Shown one piece after another: positions 22,096 through 34,526 of a stretch of 64,000 nt of DNA. Under the pieces are notes generated by a model. It made no database searches. It was not told the origin of the DNA and saw only the letters and a program-made list of their open reading frames with translations. Source of the stretch: Actinostola sp. cb2023 (lineage: Eukaryota > Cnidaria > Anthozoa > Actiniaria > Actinostolidae); assembly GCA_033675265.1 (NCBI GenBank), contig JAUJYZ010000104.1:224859-288858 (forward strand), read 5' to 3'. Each line of letters starts with the position of its first letter. Position 1 is the stretch's first letter. A program made the position numbers and the translations under genes.

Positions 22096-22560
22096 TTAAA
22101 GTGTTTCTTGAGTATTCGCCTCCTTTATTTCGTGCCTCCGTGTAAAACAACTGTCATTCAGTTGTTTGACACTCAGTTCATGTGGTTGCTTACTATATAA
22201 AGTATTGTATAATTCCCCATTCGCAGTTAATGGATGAGAATAGCAATAACAAGAATCACAAACAATGCTACTAAAATAATAGAAGACGGTGGGCAGAAAT
22301 GGTCCTAAATCGGTCCTATAATCGTGAATTGACTTTATATCTTTATTATCGTTCTCTTTATATCTCGCAACTCGAACATATTCAATTGTGCGCACAGTAG
22401 TCACAACACATTCATTTGCACAATTGTGCATGTCTAAAGCGTTAAGCTCAGGAGAATCTTCTTCAAAAGTATTATCCATTTCAGATATGGTTCGAAGTTG
22501 CTCCGACCACACTCCAAAAAATCCGGCAAGGTAAACACAAATCGAGATTTTGGCTGGCAT
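22096..22560 (-). CDS. hypothetical 154-residue ORF, unknown
   Basis: A minus-strand ORF starting MPAKISICVYLAGFFG, whose first ~18 residues look weakly like a signal peptide. It contains six cysteines, including CANEC and CDSCYC. An overlapping frame continues to 21899 (IYLNSPPHKKGIQISGIALF). No family is recognised and no splice signals link it to neighbours. It may be chance. Confidence 0.25.
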   Translation of the reverse strand: MPAKISICVYLAGFFGVWSEQLRTISEMDNTFEEDSPELNALDMHNCANECVVTTVRTIEYVRVARYKENDNKDIKSIHDYRTDLGPFLPTVFYYFSSIVCDSCYCYSHPLTANGELYNTLYSKQPHELSVKQLNDSCFTRRHEIKEANTQETL

Positions 22561-23732
22561 CTAGCACACAGGGATCCCAACATAACACAGGGAAACCGTC
22601 AAGACTAGTGTTGTTGCTCGCCTTACGGCTTCGCAGTAATAATAATAATAAGCTTTATTTAAGCAGGAAGCACCTTCAGTAAACTGTTCTCCCATGTGTC
22701 CCAGACATCAGGTGTCCCTTCCCCTCGTGTAGATTCGGCTTAAGAAAATATATCTTGTTCAATTGTACTAATTCAAGCAGTGGCAAAGGGTGCTTTCCAT
22801 TGTTGTAATTTAACAAAAAACATCTATTTACATGACAACAGCGGAACAAAATGTTCCAAAGCAGTGAAATTTCCGCTAATTCGGAAAACTATAATGTGTA
22901 ATGAAAGAATTTGCTAAGTTCAGTTATTTTGTCACCTGAGGATTGGATTACATTTGCCTTGTAATCCACGCCATCTATTGTGCATATACTCCTTCTCATT
23001 TAAATATTTGCAATGGTCTGACCGGAAAATTGTATGACTTCTTTCATCTGGAAATTTTAAAAGTTGATATTTTTACGTGAATAGATCTGAAAGACAACAA
23101 CAAAAAAATGGCGTAAGTCTTGGTACAGTATTTAATGTGAAAAAAAGCGAAGAAAATCAATTGAAAGCATTAAGCTTACTTACTACGCATTAATGTCCTT
23201 GCAGTCATTATATTTTTCTTCATTCAATAAGCTTTGAAATTCAAATATATCCTACACTGTACAGGGAGTCGATCCTCACTATTTGATAGGAGAGGCTCAA
23301 CAACAAAAAATTCAAGTAAACCGCTCTTTTGATTCAATGTATCTTGCGTTCATTAGCGTTTATTTTTGAACGCACGCAAATGAACGTATGGTTTATTTTG
23401 CGTTCATTTGCGTTTATTTTCAAACACACGCAACATGAAGGATGTTAGTTTCGATCGGTACTGTACCTTATCACAAATTATTTGTGCTGCCTATTCCAAG
23501 CCAGTCGTGATGAGCTGGTATAAGGCTGTTTTATAAAAGCATAACACAATATCTAATTATTGTTGAACGGTCTGCGTCCTTCAAAGGCTTGTTCTCTTCT
23601 ATGCACTTTTGAACATTTGGTGGTATTGTGAAGCATTGGGGCCTTATCAATTCCAGAACAACTCGCACCAGTTGTTCTAGTGGATACAAAGTTGTATGAA
23701 GAAGTCTGGAGGACTGAAGGGTACTTGCTCAT
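22561..23732. other. stretch without a supported gene, retroelement tail near 22637
   Basis: (TAA)n followed by GCTTTATTTAAGC at 22637-22672 resembles the 3' end of a minus-strand non-LTR element. A similar (ATA)n-AACTTTATTT end interrupts the RecQ gene at 47258. GCGTTTATTTT-AACGCACGCAAA-like short repeats lie at 23350-23430. No gene is seen. Confidence 0.4.
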
Positions 23733-24017
23733 TTAGTCACTTCTCATTGACAGATGTTCATTTCCGTTCACACATGAAGAAAGCAGTTTATGTGTAGCTA
23801 TTGTATCCAATCTAATTCCTGCTTGGTCATCACTTCCAGGATGTATTATGTTAGTGGCATGTTTGTACTGGAGCTCATCAAGGGCAACATAAAACGATAA
23901 ACTCCAGTGTTGGTATGGATTATATTTGATATTAAATCCCTTCCTTGGTCTCTTACTAACAACATTTGTAAGTCCATGATATCTAGCTGCTGATTTTGGA
24001 GGTTTGTTTCGAGCATA
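23733..24017 (-). pseudogene. fragment of an unidentified repetitive ORF
   Basis: An open minus-strand frame of 94 codons includes NVVSKRPRKGFNIKYNPYQ, WSLSFYVALDELQYKHA and DDQAGIRLDTIATHKLL. The composition is clearly protein-like and the wording recalls transposon ORFs of invertebrates, but I cannot name the family. It is bounded by stops at both ends. Confidence 0.4.
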
Positions 24018-24111
24018 TCACAGCTGTACAACATTGCCATAATATAGTGTATCCCATACTAAATGTTCTTAAAAGAGCGTGTCCATGAGAGGACCAGGCA
24101 TGGGTGACACT

Positions 24112-24566
24112 AGCCTGCGAATACAGCCGCTTTTTGGCGGTCGCGCCACAGGGTCTCCCCTTTCAAAGAAGAGTCTGCTTTGTGAGTGCAAAATTCCTGT
24201 ACTGTGACGTCATTTTAAACCCGAGTCTGGTCAAAGAAGCTGATTGGTCAGCTAGCTGGTAATCACATTATTTGCATAATTAAACTCGTATTTGCAGAAC
24301 CGAAACCAGAACAACCAGAACAAAATATTATAATGTCGAGCCGTAGGCGATTGTATCGGGCTTATCATATGCACAGATGAATAAAATCATGTTCTACAAT
24401 AATTTTGGTTGCCGAATCAACGAACTCAGGCCATTTGGAAGTAGTGTTCACAACATGAGCGGCTGTGTTGTATGAGGTCACAGTATAGTAATTTTGCACT
24501 CACAACGCAGACGTTTCTTTGCGGAAGACCCCTGTGGCAAGCGCCAAAAAGCGGCTGTATTCGCTG
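24112..24566. mobile_element. 455-bp palindromic MITE
   Basis: The left arm is AGCCTGCGAATACAGCCGCT followed by TTTTGGCGGTCGCGCCACAGGG. The right arm is its complement, ending GCGGCTGTATTCGCTG. Inner blocks GTGAGTGCAAAATT and AATTTTGCACTCAC also pair. No coding content. The target duplication is unclear. Confidence 0.75.
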
Positions 24567-26935
24567 TATTTTAAAGCCAGAAAACTAAAACATTACACAG
24601 TACAGCAGAACGCCTTTTAGGGAAATGTAGATTTCATTTTTGACTTATGATCTAGACTGTGAAATAATTTTCTCAAGTTGTAGTTTTCCGAGTGCTAGAT
24701 TGATATTTTACTCACCTCTTCCCTCCATTTGCCATGCAATTAACTTGGGGCCGTTAATTAACGCATCAGTGGCTTCAGCTCTAAGCAGGGCGCATCACTT
24801 TGTGTGAGGGCAATGGATATTTCTCTTCTTATGCGTTATTGGTTGCTCGCAGCTTGTGAGATTTCTGCTGGTATTACCCCTATCCCCAATCCTTTCTGTA
24901 AATTTTTCGTTGTCAAACTACTATCTTTTGTGATTGCCTCGCATATCCTGTTTTTTTACAGAAGAAGACCCATCATCCTCAACAGGCCATATGTACAGGG
25001 CAATGTCCAGTTGCCTTCAGTGGAGAAGATTTTCCATGTTCGGCGCATCGATTGATCTTCTGACTATTCGTTACCGTGTAATTACAACCGTCCGTTGCAC
25101 AGGTTTTAATTCCTTCACTTGGAGCTCTCTTGACATTCACTTGACATTCACTTTTCCGATTTCGATTTCGTGAGCAAGTAAATGGGAATGCCGTTTGGTC
25201 AATTGATTGTCATCCCACATGTAATGGTGCCTGTTGTGTGACCCAAGTTTTATTTGCCATTATTCCGACGTGTTTGGAGGCCCCAATGGGCCTCGGTAGT
25301 TAATGTAATTGTTTTTTTAATTGTTTTGTATATTTTGTGCCGATATTTTAAACGACAACATTGATCTTTTCATATATACTGTACATGTGGTTTTTGACAA
25401 AATATGTTACAACCATATGATCCCCACAAACTCATTTCAAAACGGCACATTTCGAAGGCTCATGGAAACATCACTTTCAAAGGACTCTACCACTCTACTA
25501 GAGACTCTACCATGTTGAGACTTGGCATGCACTATGAGATTGTTTTAAAAATCGATTCAATATAAGCTGAATAGTTGGTGGATTCAGCATTTTGTGATTT
25601 GAACCTTCGTTTGAAATCTCAATATGCAAATTTGATGACGTCTACTAAGGAATATTGCATAACTTATTTAGACTTTTTCAATAAGAACTTATTTTTTGAA
25701 ATGGACAAAACAGTTACAAAATCATTTATAAAGACTGTGAAAATATTCTGTAAGTTTTCAAATATCAATAATGAGCACAAGGGCGTTTTTGTATAATAAA
25801 TGATTACAAATCATAAAATGCTGAATCCACCAACTATTCAGCTTATATTGAATGGATTTTTAAAACAATCTCATAGGGGTTAGTTGCACTTTAAAGAACA
25901 CTAGAAAATTATAGCCAACTTCGGCAAACAACGTGAAATAGGAAAACAAAAGGATTAAATTGCACATACCGTTTCAGGATTACGAGTGCGATGGCCACTA
26001 GGTCGAAGAAAACCGACGATTTCTCGATTTGTTAAACTTCCTTCTCATCAAACACCTCATCTCCGCCATCTTTGATGTTATGTGTTCGATAGTATGTGAA
26101 TATCCCGTATGTTGAGCCAGCGATCTTCAGTAGTGCTCTCCGTAGCAAAACTGGTGAATATGGTATTTTCCGCCATTTTTCGTGAGAACAATAGAAAAAT
26201 GACGTCACATATATCGCCATATAACGCTATATTCCGGATTGATTATTACCATGTTATAATATCAGTTATACAGCCTCCAGTAATTAGAGGTATACTCAGA
26301 CGAATCGATTACCTGGTAAGAGCGGGTAGTTTCGGGTATCTGGTACTATACACCAGTAACAAGTGTAAAATATCTCATAAATGCTCGACATTAATTGACA
26401 AAGAAATTAAGAAATCCTCCTCCCCCGGCAGGCTATCCATAAAATACTCGCAACTTCACGACTCGCAAAACTCCAAGATCCATTATACTGCTGATTCCTG
26501 CAGCTCTTAATACAGCTACTGTAGTAAGTTTGTAGAGATTGATCTTATCCTTCATATCTTGTACCATGGTACTTTTACCACTTATTCGTTTTAACTCAGC
26601 CTTTATCTGAGAAATACTTATATAACTTCAAATACAATCCAGAACATTTGTTTGTGCATGTAATCTTGCATTGAGTTGATAAGCTGCAATGGGTCAGCTT
26701 TGCTAACTCCCATCCAAGGATGTCATACATGTGATTGAGTGATCTTGCATGTGATGACATTACATAAGTACATGAATACCTACCTCATTCTCTCATGCCC
26801 TCTTTAAGATGATGGCACTGCTTTAAAAGCTCTCTAAACCCTGACATTTTCTGTAATAATCCTTCTCCTCGATGGGAAGGTACCATCCATTAGTTATTTT
26901 ATTATGTACATTTGTTAGTGCTGACAGACTTCTTC
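24567..26935. other. gene-poor stretch
   Basis: Apart from the MITE at 25535-25873 no gene is supported. Small ORFs here lack splice context or protein-like composition. Confidence 0.35.
25535..25873. mobile_element. 339-bp MITE with ~65-bp arms and TA duplication
   Basis: The arms begin TGAGATTGTTTTAAAAATCG and continue through AAGCTGAATAGTTGGTGG. The complement ends AAAACAATCTCA. TA lies at 25533-25534 and 25874-25875. The spacer is AT-rich without function. Confidence 0.9.
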
Positions 26936-28693
26936 ACAGGTCAACCAGATCATGTGACATGGTCTCGATAGTTTCTGTTGTCTCGCCATCTGGGATATCA
27001 GAGAGAATAGAGTACCACTGCTGTTGTGTCTTTCTTTTTCTCCCTGGTTTTCCCTTTGGTACCTCATTTCCTTGTGATTGGAACTATATTTATACCAGAG
27101 GGATTAGCTGTATCAATTGTAACAAACTTCTTACCCATTTCACCTAATTTGGCGTAATTACAGTTGGTGTAGTACTGAAAATGAAAGATATGATATCAAC
27201 AATACTAATACTGAAATGCATTCCAGCATTAAAGAACATTAACAATGTAAGATAAATATCACAAGGCAATGATATGCTAACAGCATTTCTGACCAAACAT
27301 AATATATTTTGGTTGTTTAGTATACTCTGTAATGATCAAATTATACTTCTATGTGGACCTCAAACAATCAAATGTCCAGCCATGCTGAAGGCAGCTGATT
27401 GGCTTATATGACTACTGAAGTACCAGTTTGAGCATCACACACTAAATAAATAAATAAATAAATAAATAAATATACATTCATAAACAAAAAATATATAAAT
27501 GAATAAATAAATAAATCATTTTATCTGCAAGTTATATAGTTATTCTCAAAAAGGCTGTCAATGACAATATATAAATCAGAACTGTCCTGTGTTAAACAAG
27601 TATTTGAATCAAGTAATATTTGGGTGTTTACCCTTTCAATGACTTGTTACAGCTAGCACTGATATTGAAAGCTACAAATGTCGTACCTTTGCTCAAAATC
27701 CCAAAGTTTCACTCCATCGGTCTCATTCGCTGCTGTATCATCCTCCATGTCTTTATAAACAGCTCTTACAGATTCCTGCATGTGAACAAAATATTTCCAT
27801 AGTTTTAGTTACAATAACAAAACTTTTTTTAATAAAAAAACATAATCTTCGACTAATTACATCATTGAATCGGGGCAGGGAATAGTATATGTAAGTTTGT
27901 GTATATAATTTATGTATGCTTCATGGATATTAAACTTCAAGTTGTTACTGTTCAATATGTGTACTGATATTTCCAATCCTGTATCGTACACATCGTGGCT
28001 ACAAGGTGAAAATCGACCTTCGACGTCCACTCCCCAGGCTATACAGGAGGTCAACCAGCAGCAGCAAGCTGTCGTTATATAGCTAATTGCATAATCGATC
28101 AGATGAGTCAGACATTGATTCATCTGATGACATAAATGCGTTACAAAGGACTTCATTAATCTTTTCCTTGGATTCATCAGGAATTGATGTGGAGCTCTTT
28201 AATGCCTTGACTCTTTGCAACCGTTTCTGAAAACAGCAGCAACAACATTAGAATGCATATATCCATGATTATTATTTGACAGAATGACATACTATTGGCA
28301 GCGCATAAGTTTGACTGTATCGCTTGCGTGAGTGTTTATAACAGAGAAGGGATACGAGGCGAAGTCGTTTCAACTGGAAGCATGAAGTCACCACCTCCCT
28401 GGAAAGGTGCTGAGCCACCGCCAGCGATCACCGTCTTCACTTCTACTGTTTCCATTTTGAGTCTCTCAGGCAACGGTGTGAGCTGTAGGATGCTGGTATT
28501 GTTTGCACCGGTGCCAATCAGGAAGTTCATTAGTGTTCTTTACGTAACCAAGCACGTACAATCAATCATCATGCTATATCACCTTCCTAGACTTCACTTC
28601 GGGCTTGACGGTGTCGTTGGTTCTTGAGGTTGTGCTGTCTGCCTGACTCAGACCTGTGGGTCCAACTGGCTTTCTTTTTCCGACGGTTGGAGT
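26936..28693 (-). pseudogene. scattered exons of an unidentified minus-strand gene
   Basis: Four protein-like blocks with splice-like borders: ~28690-28575 (TPTVGKRKPVGPTG), ~28228-28110 (ESKEKINEVLCNAFMSSDES), 27775-27687 (ESVRAVYKDMEDDTAANETD) and ~27147-26936 (MGKKFVTIDTANPSG, then KGKPGRKRKTQQQWYSILSD). The phases of the last two do not join, and the final block changes frame at its AGGAAATGAGG. It may be a decayed gene or exons of more than one gene. Composition is charged and low-complexity, and no family is recognised. Confidence 0.3.
27442..27472. repeat. (AAAT)n microsatellite
   Basis: About seven to eight copies of AAAT/TAAA in a row. A weaker block follows at 27494-27515. Confidence 0.9.
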
Positions 28694-28744
28694 GCTAAAA
28701 ACTGTTGAACCTCACTTAATCGAGGTGGTGTTTATGTCAAATTT

Positions 28745-28852
28745 CCTGCTGCAGTTTGGGCAGCATGCTCCTTGAAAGACGAGTGATTACATCATAGCCT
28801 GCTGCAGTTTGAACAGCATGCTCCTTGAAAGACGAGTGATTACATCATCATC
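28745..28852. repeat. 53-bp tandem duplication
   Basis: CCTGCTGCAGTTTGGGCAGC at 28745 recurs at 28798 with GG to AA changes. Both copies continue CTTGAAAGACGAGTGATTAC. On the minus strand one copy reads LSRSMLFKLQQ in a frame protein-like from about 28930. Confidence 0.9.
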
Positions 28853-29227
28853 TTGGGGGACAGGTGGGTGGTTCTGCTCTACAACGTCTTCCAATAGCTC
28901 CTGTAACTTTGGCTTCAAAGACACAGAGCTGTGGAACTAATATTATGATAAACAAATGTTATTGATTCTAAATAATGATGATAATGATGATCAGGGGAAT
29001 TAACAGTTTAATTCGATTAACACTACAATAAATGTCACGTGTCTCATATATACATTTTATATCATGTTCTTGTTTTGTGCACACAAAAGGAATATATGAT
29101 GAGACATGTGACATTTATTGTAGTGTTGTAACGTCAATGACATTGGCAGTATGACATCCAGAAACAGGAAACAATATTGCTTTCACTTGTATATACATAC
29201 CAGTGAATGTGCACAGAGCACTGCAGC

Positions 29228-29351
29228 CATGCCCTTGTGCCACCTTGGCTGAAGTTCTGGACTTAACCTTCCAATAATTCCATATATGACATGCCCTTGT
29301 GCCACCTTGGCTGAAGTTCTGGACTTGACCTTCCAATAATTCCATATATGA
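29228..29351. repeat. 62-bp tandem duplication
   Basis: CATGCCCTTGTGCCACCTTG starts at 29228 and 29290, and the copies differ at about one base. The surrounding 28.9-29.77 kb shows no gene. Confidence 0.9.
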
Positions 29352-30124
29352 TGTCACAGGCCTGTTGTGAAATGGCTTCCCATAGTTATTTGTATCTTAT
29401 AGCCCATGCAAGTAGAAATCCCTTGAAAACAGAATATGTTTATTAATTTCCAGATGGATTAAATCTATGCATACTATATGAACATTAATAATAATAATTT
29501 ATGCAGTAGATAAAAATAATATTCCATTTTAGTTGAATCATTAACATGTATTCATGACCGTCTCTGTAATGATGTTGTCTTAAATCCCTGGAAATGTCAC
29601 TAAATCATTTGTGATAAATTTGTAGAAAACAAACACTTAATATTCTCCTCGAAGTACTACATTGCAGTGCAGTTCACAAAAACAAATAAACCTTTAATTT
29701 CCCTTTATAAGTATCAACTGGTCGAGGTATAAAACTATTATAACCAACTGGATCAAGTATACTGAACTATATATATGGGCAATTCCACATGAGAGTTGAT
29801 AAAAAAGTGATATTTCAAATGAAGTTTTTAGTTGAAATAATGCCTTTGGGGCATTTATCAAATGCTATAGTTAGTGGAAAACCAAATTTTACTTTAATTT
29901 AGGTGATGGTTTTTTCAGGGGGTCTCCCAAATGACGCGGAACATTTTAATACATGGTACATAACATGTATTAGACATTATAAACTGGTAAAAATCAAACT
30001 TGGGAATCTTTAATAACTCCAAACACTTTTATTGGAGAAAGGACCCTACTAGAGTCTATACATACATGACATAAATTTTATCCAAACAAATTTCTAAAAA
30101 TAGGTTAAGGGGGTGGGAAGTTTT

Positions 30125-30152
30125 GTCACGGACGTTACGTAACGTCCGTGAC
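30125..30152. promoter_or_regulatory. inverted pair of the GTAACGTCCGTGAC motif
   Basis: GTCACGGACGTTAC is followed immediately by GTAACGTCCGTGAC, a perfect 28-bp palindrome about 350 bp inside the left end of the large transposon and 230 bp upstream of the chromodomain gene. It is a candidate binding site for a transposase or transcription factor. Confidence 0.65.
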
Positions 30153-30384
30153 ATTCAGTAACCATTCTTCCTGTCATTACATAACTAATGTATGCAATGT
30201 ATTAGCAATGCTAATGTACTGTTACTTATTTAATAGAAACACATTGATGAAATCATAACTCTGGTAAACTGCTGCTCTTTGGAAATAGATGCAGTTCGTT
30301 ACCAGAAATATGGGACATATGAGCCGCGGTCAGCAGCATCACATTTCGTGACTCGTTATATGGATTACTTAGTTTGAATCCAAC

Positions 30385-31391
30385 ATGGCGGAATCAAATA
30401 AGCGAACGTGTCGTCCTTCGTATGACGTTTTGAATAACATTTCCACCGTCGATATATTATTTGATAACATGCCAAGGAAAAAAAGACGCCTAAGAAAGAG
30501 CTGTGGAGTTTTTGAAGCTGAGAGATTGATCGCTTGCCGAGATAATAAAGAGGTTTGTACTGTTTCACAAAATCTACCAAGTTATCGAATTGTTTATAAT
30601 TTTATAATAATTCTGGTTATGATTCGTTTTTAGTCAATTGAGTACTTCGTGAAATGGAAAAATTATAGTGGTTTTGAAAACACATGGGAACCAAAAGAAC
30701 ATATATCATCGGCATTATTGAGGTAAATATATATAAAATGAAAGTTTATAAGCTTAAATGAACGCATATTTTCCCTGTGGCATAAGCTTACATGTAGATT
30801 AAAGTGTAAGCTTATTTAAAATCAATGTGAACATTTCACTGTTTTCATTAGAGGCCCTAATATATTTACAAATTCTATAGGTTCTATTTTACTATGAATT
30901 ATCTACATGTACATATGTACACAATGTACTTAAGTTTTGAACTTACATTATTTTTCTTTTGCTTCAGGTATTTTGAAAACCCACAGCCATCCTGGGATAT
31001 AATCCAAATATACCTAGACCAACTGCAGAAGTGCATTATAGAAGGTTTAAGGGCTAAGCCGGTAACACAGACAGTAACTATGGACTTTAGACATGATGTG
31101 TACAAGTATATCTTCCAAAACAAGGGAACAAAATCTGTACAAAGAGGTTGGCAGCTTCTTAATGAAAATGACTTTTCAAGATGCAAATTTGCTAGAGAAT
31201 GGTACACAATTTTAGATAGAAATGGAGATGGTAGCAAGCTAAATTTTCCAGTCAAGACAAGAATATTCCTGTCATGGTCACCTAAGTATTTTAGGGCTGA
31301 TAATAATAATAACATTGTAGAAAGCCCGAGAATGGGTTCAGAAAAACTTTCCTTAAAATTCATAAGGTCACCACACTCCAAAGGTTTTTAA
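30385..31391 (+). CDS. chromodomain protein, three exons, inside the large transposon
   Basis: Exons 30385-30552, 30634-30722 and 30968-31391 join in phase, giving 226 residues. Residues ~38-90 form a chromodomain: [32 protein letters not shown], then HISSALL and a C-terminal helix start. The aromatic cage positions are represented by F in GVFEAE and by the W and the Y/F of [14 protein letters not shown]. The domain is split by the first intron. The remaining ~130 residues ([25 protein letters not shown]) are not recognised. Chromodomains bind methylated histone tails and are used by several mobile elements to target chromatin. It starts MAESNKRT just inside an inverted pair and diverges from the minus-strand transposase-like gene. 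Confidence 0.85.
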
Positions 31392-31971
31392 ATATATTAG
31401 ATATGAGAAGTATGTATTGATATTTAGTTTAAATTTGACACGGTTTTCTTTGTTATTCATAGGGCTTTATCTCTGGTATTGACCGGTTGAAGAATTGAAT
31501 TGAATTGCTCATTATGAATTCACCGGGATGTACATGTATCTATATACAGCCCTGGGTTGTATATGAATACATCCCGGTGAATTCATAATGAGCAAATGCT
31601 ATTCATGCTGTTCATACTAGTATTCATGCTAAATAACACTCCAAAAAATACCAGAAAATGCCTCAGATTGCTTTGTGTGAAAACCTTGTCAAATGTAAAC
31701 TAAGTCAGATAAATACCTCGAACGTTGGCAATAAGCCTATAAATCCCTCGAGTCTACGGCTCTCGAAATTTATATGGCTTATTGCCTCCGTTCTCGGTAT
31801 TTATCTCTTACGTAATATATACATGTACAATATGAGTGGCCGATCTGTATTTACAGATGTCCTCTACGGTAGAGTTCTATTGTATTTCCCTCATTAATTA
31901 TTCATAAATTCGATAATACTAGTTACCATTGTTCATTTTTTGGAATTTATAACCTGATGCCAGCATGAGCC

Positions 31972-34526
31972 TTATGTGTCACTGAGAAGTTCAATCAGTT
32001 TGGCTTTTTTGAACTTAGCAATTCCTTCGACTGTTCCCAGTGTTTCTTTGACGGCATTTCGAAGCTCTGGCACAGACATTTCAGCAAAGGGCGACATTAT
32101 TGCAGATGGAGTTGAATCCATGCTTTCATCTTCAGTTGGTTTCGAAGCTCTAAATCGTTTTGACCTTTGATTACTAATATTTGTATTCCAATACTCCATG
32201 TTGTGTTTGTTATAGACTCCCCTTTCTCTTTCATGCTTCTGTAGCTTAATCTGCCTGGCTTCTAAACGGAGAATGTCACCAGCAGCATCCCATTTGTTTG
32301 ATTTTTGAAATAGTATCTTTTTGGCATCATCATTGTTCTTCTCTACCCCTTGTCCAGTGAACTGTTTCAGTGACCCATGTAAGGTGACAAACATAGGGAT
32401 GTGGTAGGGAATACAGTGCATGTAAGGGGTGACTCTTGCCAAATCGTACCCATGACATTTACCTCTAAGCGAGCAAAACAGATCGATCCATTCCCTTCCT
32501 TTTGAGTAAATAGAAGGGCCAGCATCCTTTTGAAGGCTCCAGTCGGTTAATATGTGATATAGTTCTGCAAATGTTTGCCATAACTTGATAACGGTATCAC
32601 TTGTTTCATCTACAATTACACCTTTAAGCTTTTCAGGAAGCAATTGCAATAGTTTCTTTTTTTCAGGTCCTAGTAGACTTGTGCATTGTCTACACCCACT
32701 GTTTGATCCATCAGCATTTTTTTTGTTCCATACTGAAAATGTAACTCCGCAAGAGTTAATAGTACTTACAAGTTTTTTTAAATAATGTTCAGGTTTTGCT
32801 CCTCTGACTTTCTCAAGATCCTGCATGGCATCTTTAAGGTCCACATCTGATATTAGATTTTCCAGTAGACGGTCTACAACTCTCAACATTAAATGTAGTT
32901 CATCCAGTATAATGTGGTCGAGCTCAATGTTTAGTAGAGGTTCATTCTTGCATGAGTAGTGATCTGTTGATTTCTTGCAACATTTTTTTAGATCTTGTAG
33001 TGTTCTTTTTAGAGGGGGACTATTATAATAGTCCATAGGTTTGGACATATCCCATCTATCAGTCTTGTGTATTAGGCACCAAAGACATGCATAGAGTGAT
33101 GTGGCACCAGAAAGTCCCATTATCATCAGAAGAAATTTATAGTCCCCCCCTAAAAAGAATTCCAAGGCAACTTCTTCACCATCAACTTCAATCATTCCCT
33201 CTGATATAAGATGGTTGATATCCTGAAATACCTTTGAAAAAGATGTCTTGAGAGTAAGATAGGTTTCAGGTGCATCAACTATACAACATGATCTATTTCC
33301 TTTGGAAGACATCACATTTTCATTGGTTTGTAATAGGGAGTATGAAAGGATTTGAAAGTTAGTTGTCCTTGACATACGTGCACCATCTCCACTTATTTTG
33401 ACTTTGATAGGCCCCATTTGATCAGGAATTTTGTTTTTCAATTCACTGATATCATTTCAAAGTCTCAATAAAATCTAGTTGGGCACCTGGGATATTTTCC
33501 TGGCACTCTTTCTATGTGGCATGTACTGTTTAGGTCAGTTCTCAGCTGTTTGATTAAGTAGGACTTGGGAAGGTCATCACTTAATGTTGTAAATTCATGA
33601 TATACACTGTCTCCAACACAAAATTTGTCCATTAAATAAAGAATTTGTTCTAATTTCTCTTTATCTTCCTCAGATAGAGAACTGTATCCCCTGCTTGAAT
33701 CATTAGAATCAAAACTCAAGTTATGAGTGTCACCATTCTCATCCTGTAAATGTAGAGACTTGAGCTTTAACCCAAAACTATCAATGAACCACAATGCAAG
33801 TTGTGCTTCATTTTTAAGTTGTTTCAACTTTCTGCGCTGTTGTTTCTTTCCGAGCTCCCCTACAGTTTTCCCGAGACATGTTACATTATTTTCTCTCTCA
33901 AGAATATCAATATACTGCATTAACTCTTCATTTTGACTGGTTTTATCCATGATTTCAGCTTCCGATTTACTCATTTCAGCCATCATATCATTGTATAGTT
34001 CCTCCTTTTCCTTTTCCAAGTCCTGGTATTTTACTTTCCATGAAGAAATGTCATTGTTTAGGCTATTGATTTCTTCCTTCATTTCCCTCACAGATTCTGC
34101 ATCTTCTCTTCGGATGCTAAGTTTATATACATTGTCATCCAGCTTTTTGAGCTTTCTCCCTTTAGTTTTGGAATAAATACGCTTAACTGTTCTTGCTTTT
34201 TCTTGTATTCTATCAAGTATGCGAATGCTATCACGATCCAGGCAAAAGAAAGAAGATTGAAGTGAGGCATTAAACAAATCGATGTAATTAATTCCACTGC
34301 TACATGGTGCTTCTTCCAACGTAAAGTACCACATCTTTAAGAAAGGCCAAGGGATTTCGATGGCAAATAATACATCTTGAGCTTGTGCTAGTTCTCTATT
34401 TCCATATGAAGGAGGTGGTTCTACAACTTTTAATTTCCAGAGAAGATTGTTTTTCTCATAATCGCTTAATACATTCGAAGCTGACATTTTTTTGAAATTT
34501 TCGCGCGAAAAAAAAGTCAATCTCAA
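31972..34526 (-). CDS. large transposase-like protein in two offset frames
   Basis: The upstream frame (34526-33465, 353 residues) starts MRLTFFSREN and has a long coiled coil, about residues 140-215 (ESVREMKEEINSLNNDISSW). The downstream frame (33441-31972, 489 residues) has KISGDGARMSR, GGDYKFLLMIMGLSGAT, a cysteine motif, CLWCLIHKTDRW, then LDHIILDELHLMLRV and PYMHCIPYHIPMF with FTGQGVEKNND. The spaced acidic motifs (SGDGA, ILDELH, GVEKNN) would suit a DDE catalytic triad. The frames are separated by 23 bp, and a third frame in between reads AQLDFIETLK, so two single-base shifts, or a ~41-bp intron, are needed to join them. The family looks like uncharacterised repetitive ORFs of sponges and cnidarians. 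Its DGA motif recalls the decayed gene at 17129-19715, but I cannot prove relationship. Confidence 0.6.

Noticed and set aside
25575..25796. 73-codon plus-strand ORF
   Set aside because: Lies entirely inside a 339-bp MITE and has random AT-rich composition.
28336..28530. 64-codon minus ORF as a gene
   Set aside because: No splice link, no family and low-complexity Gly/Pro content; possibly antisense to nothing more than repeats.
30899..31381. 160-codon minus-strand ORF
   Set aside because: Antisense to the third exon of the chromodomain gene, whose exon phases fit on the plus strand.
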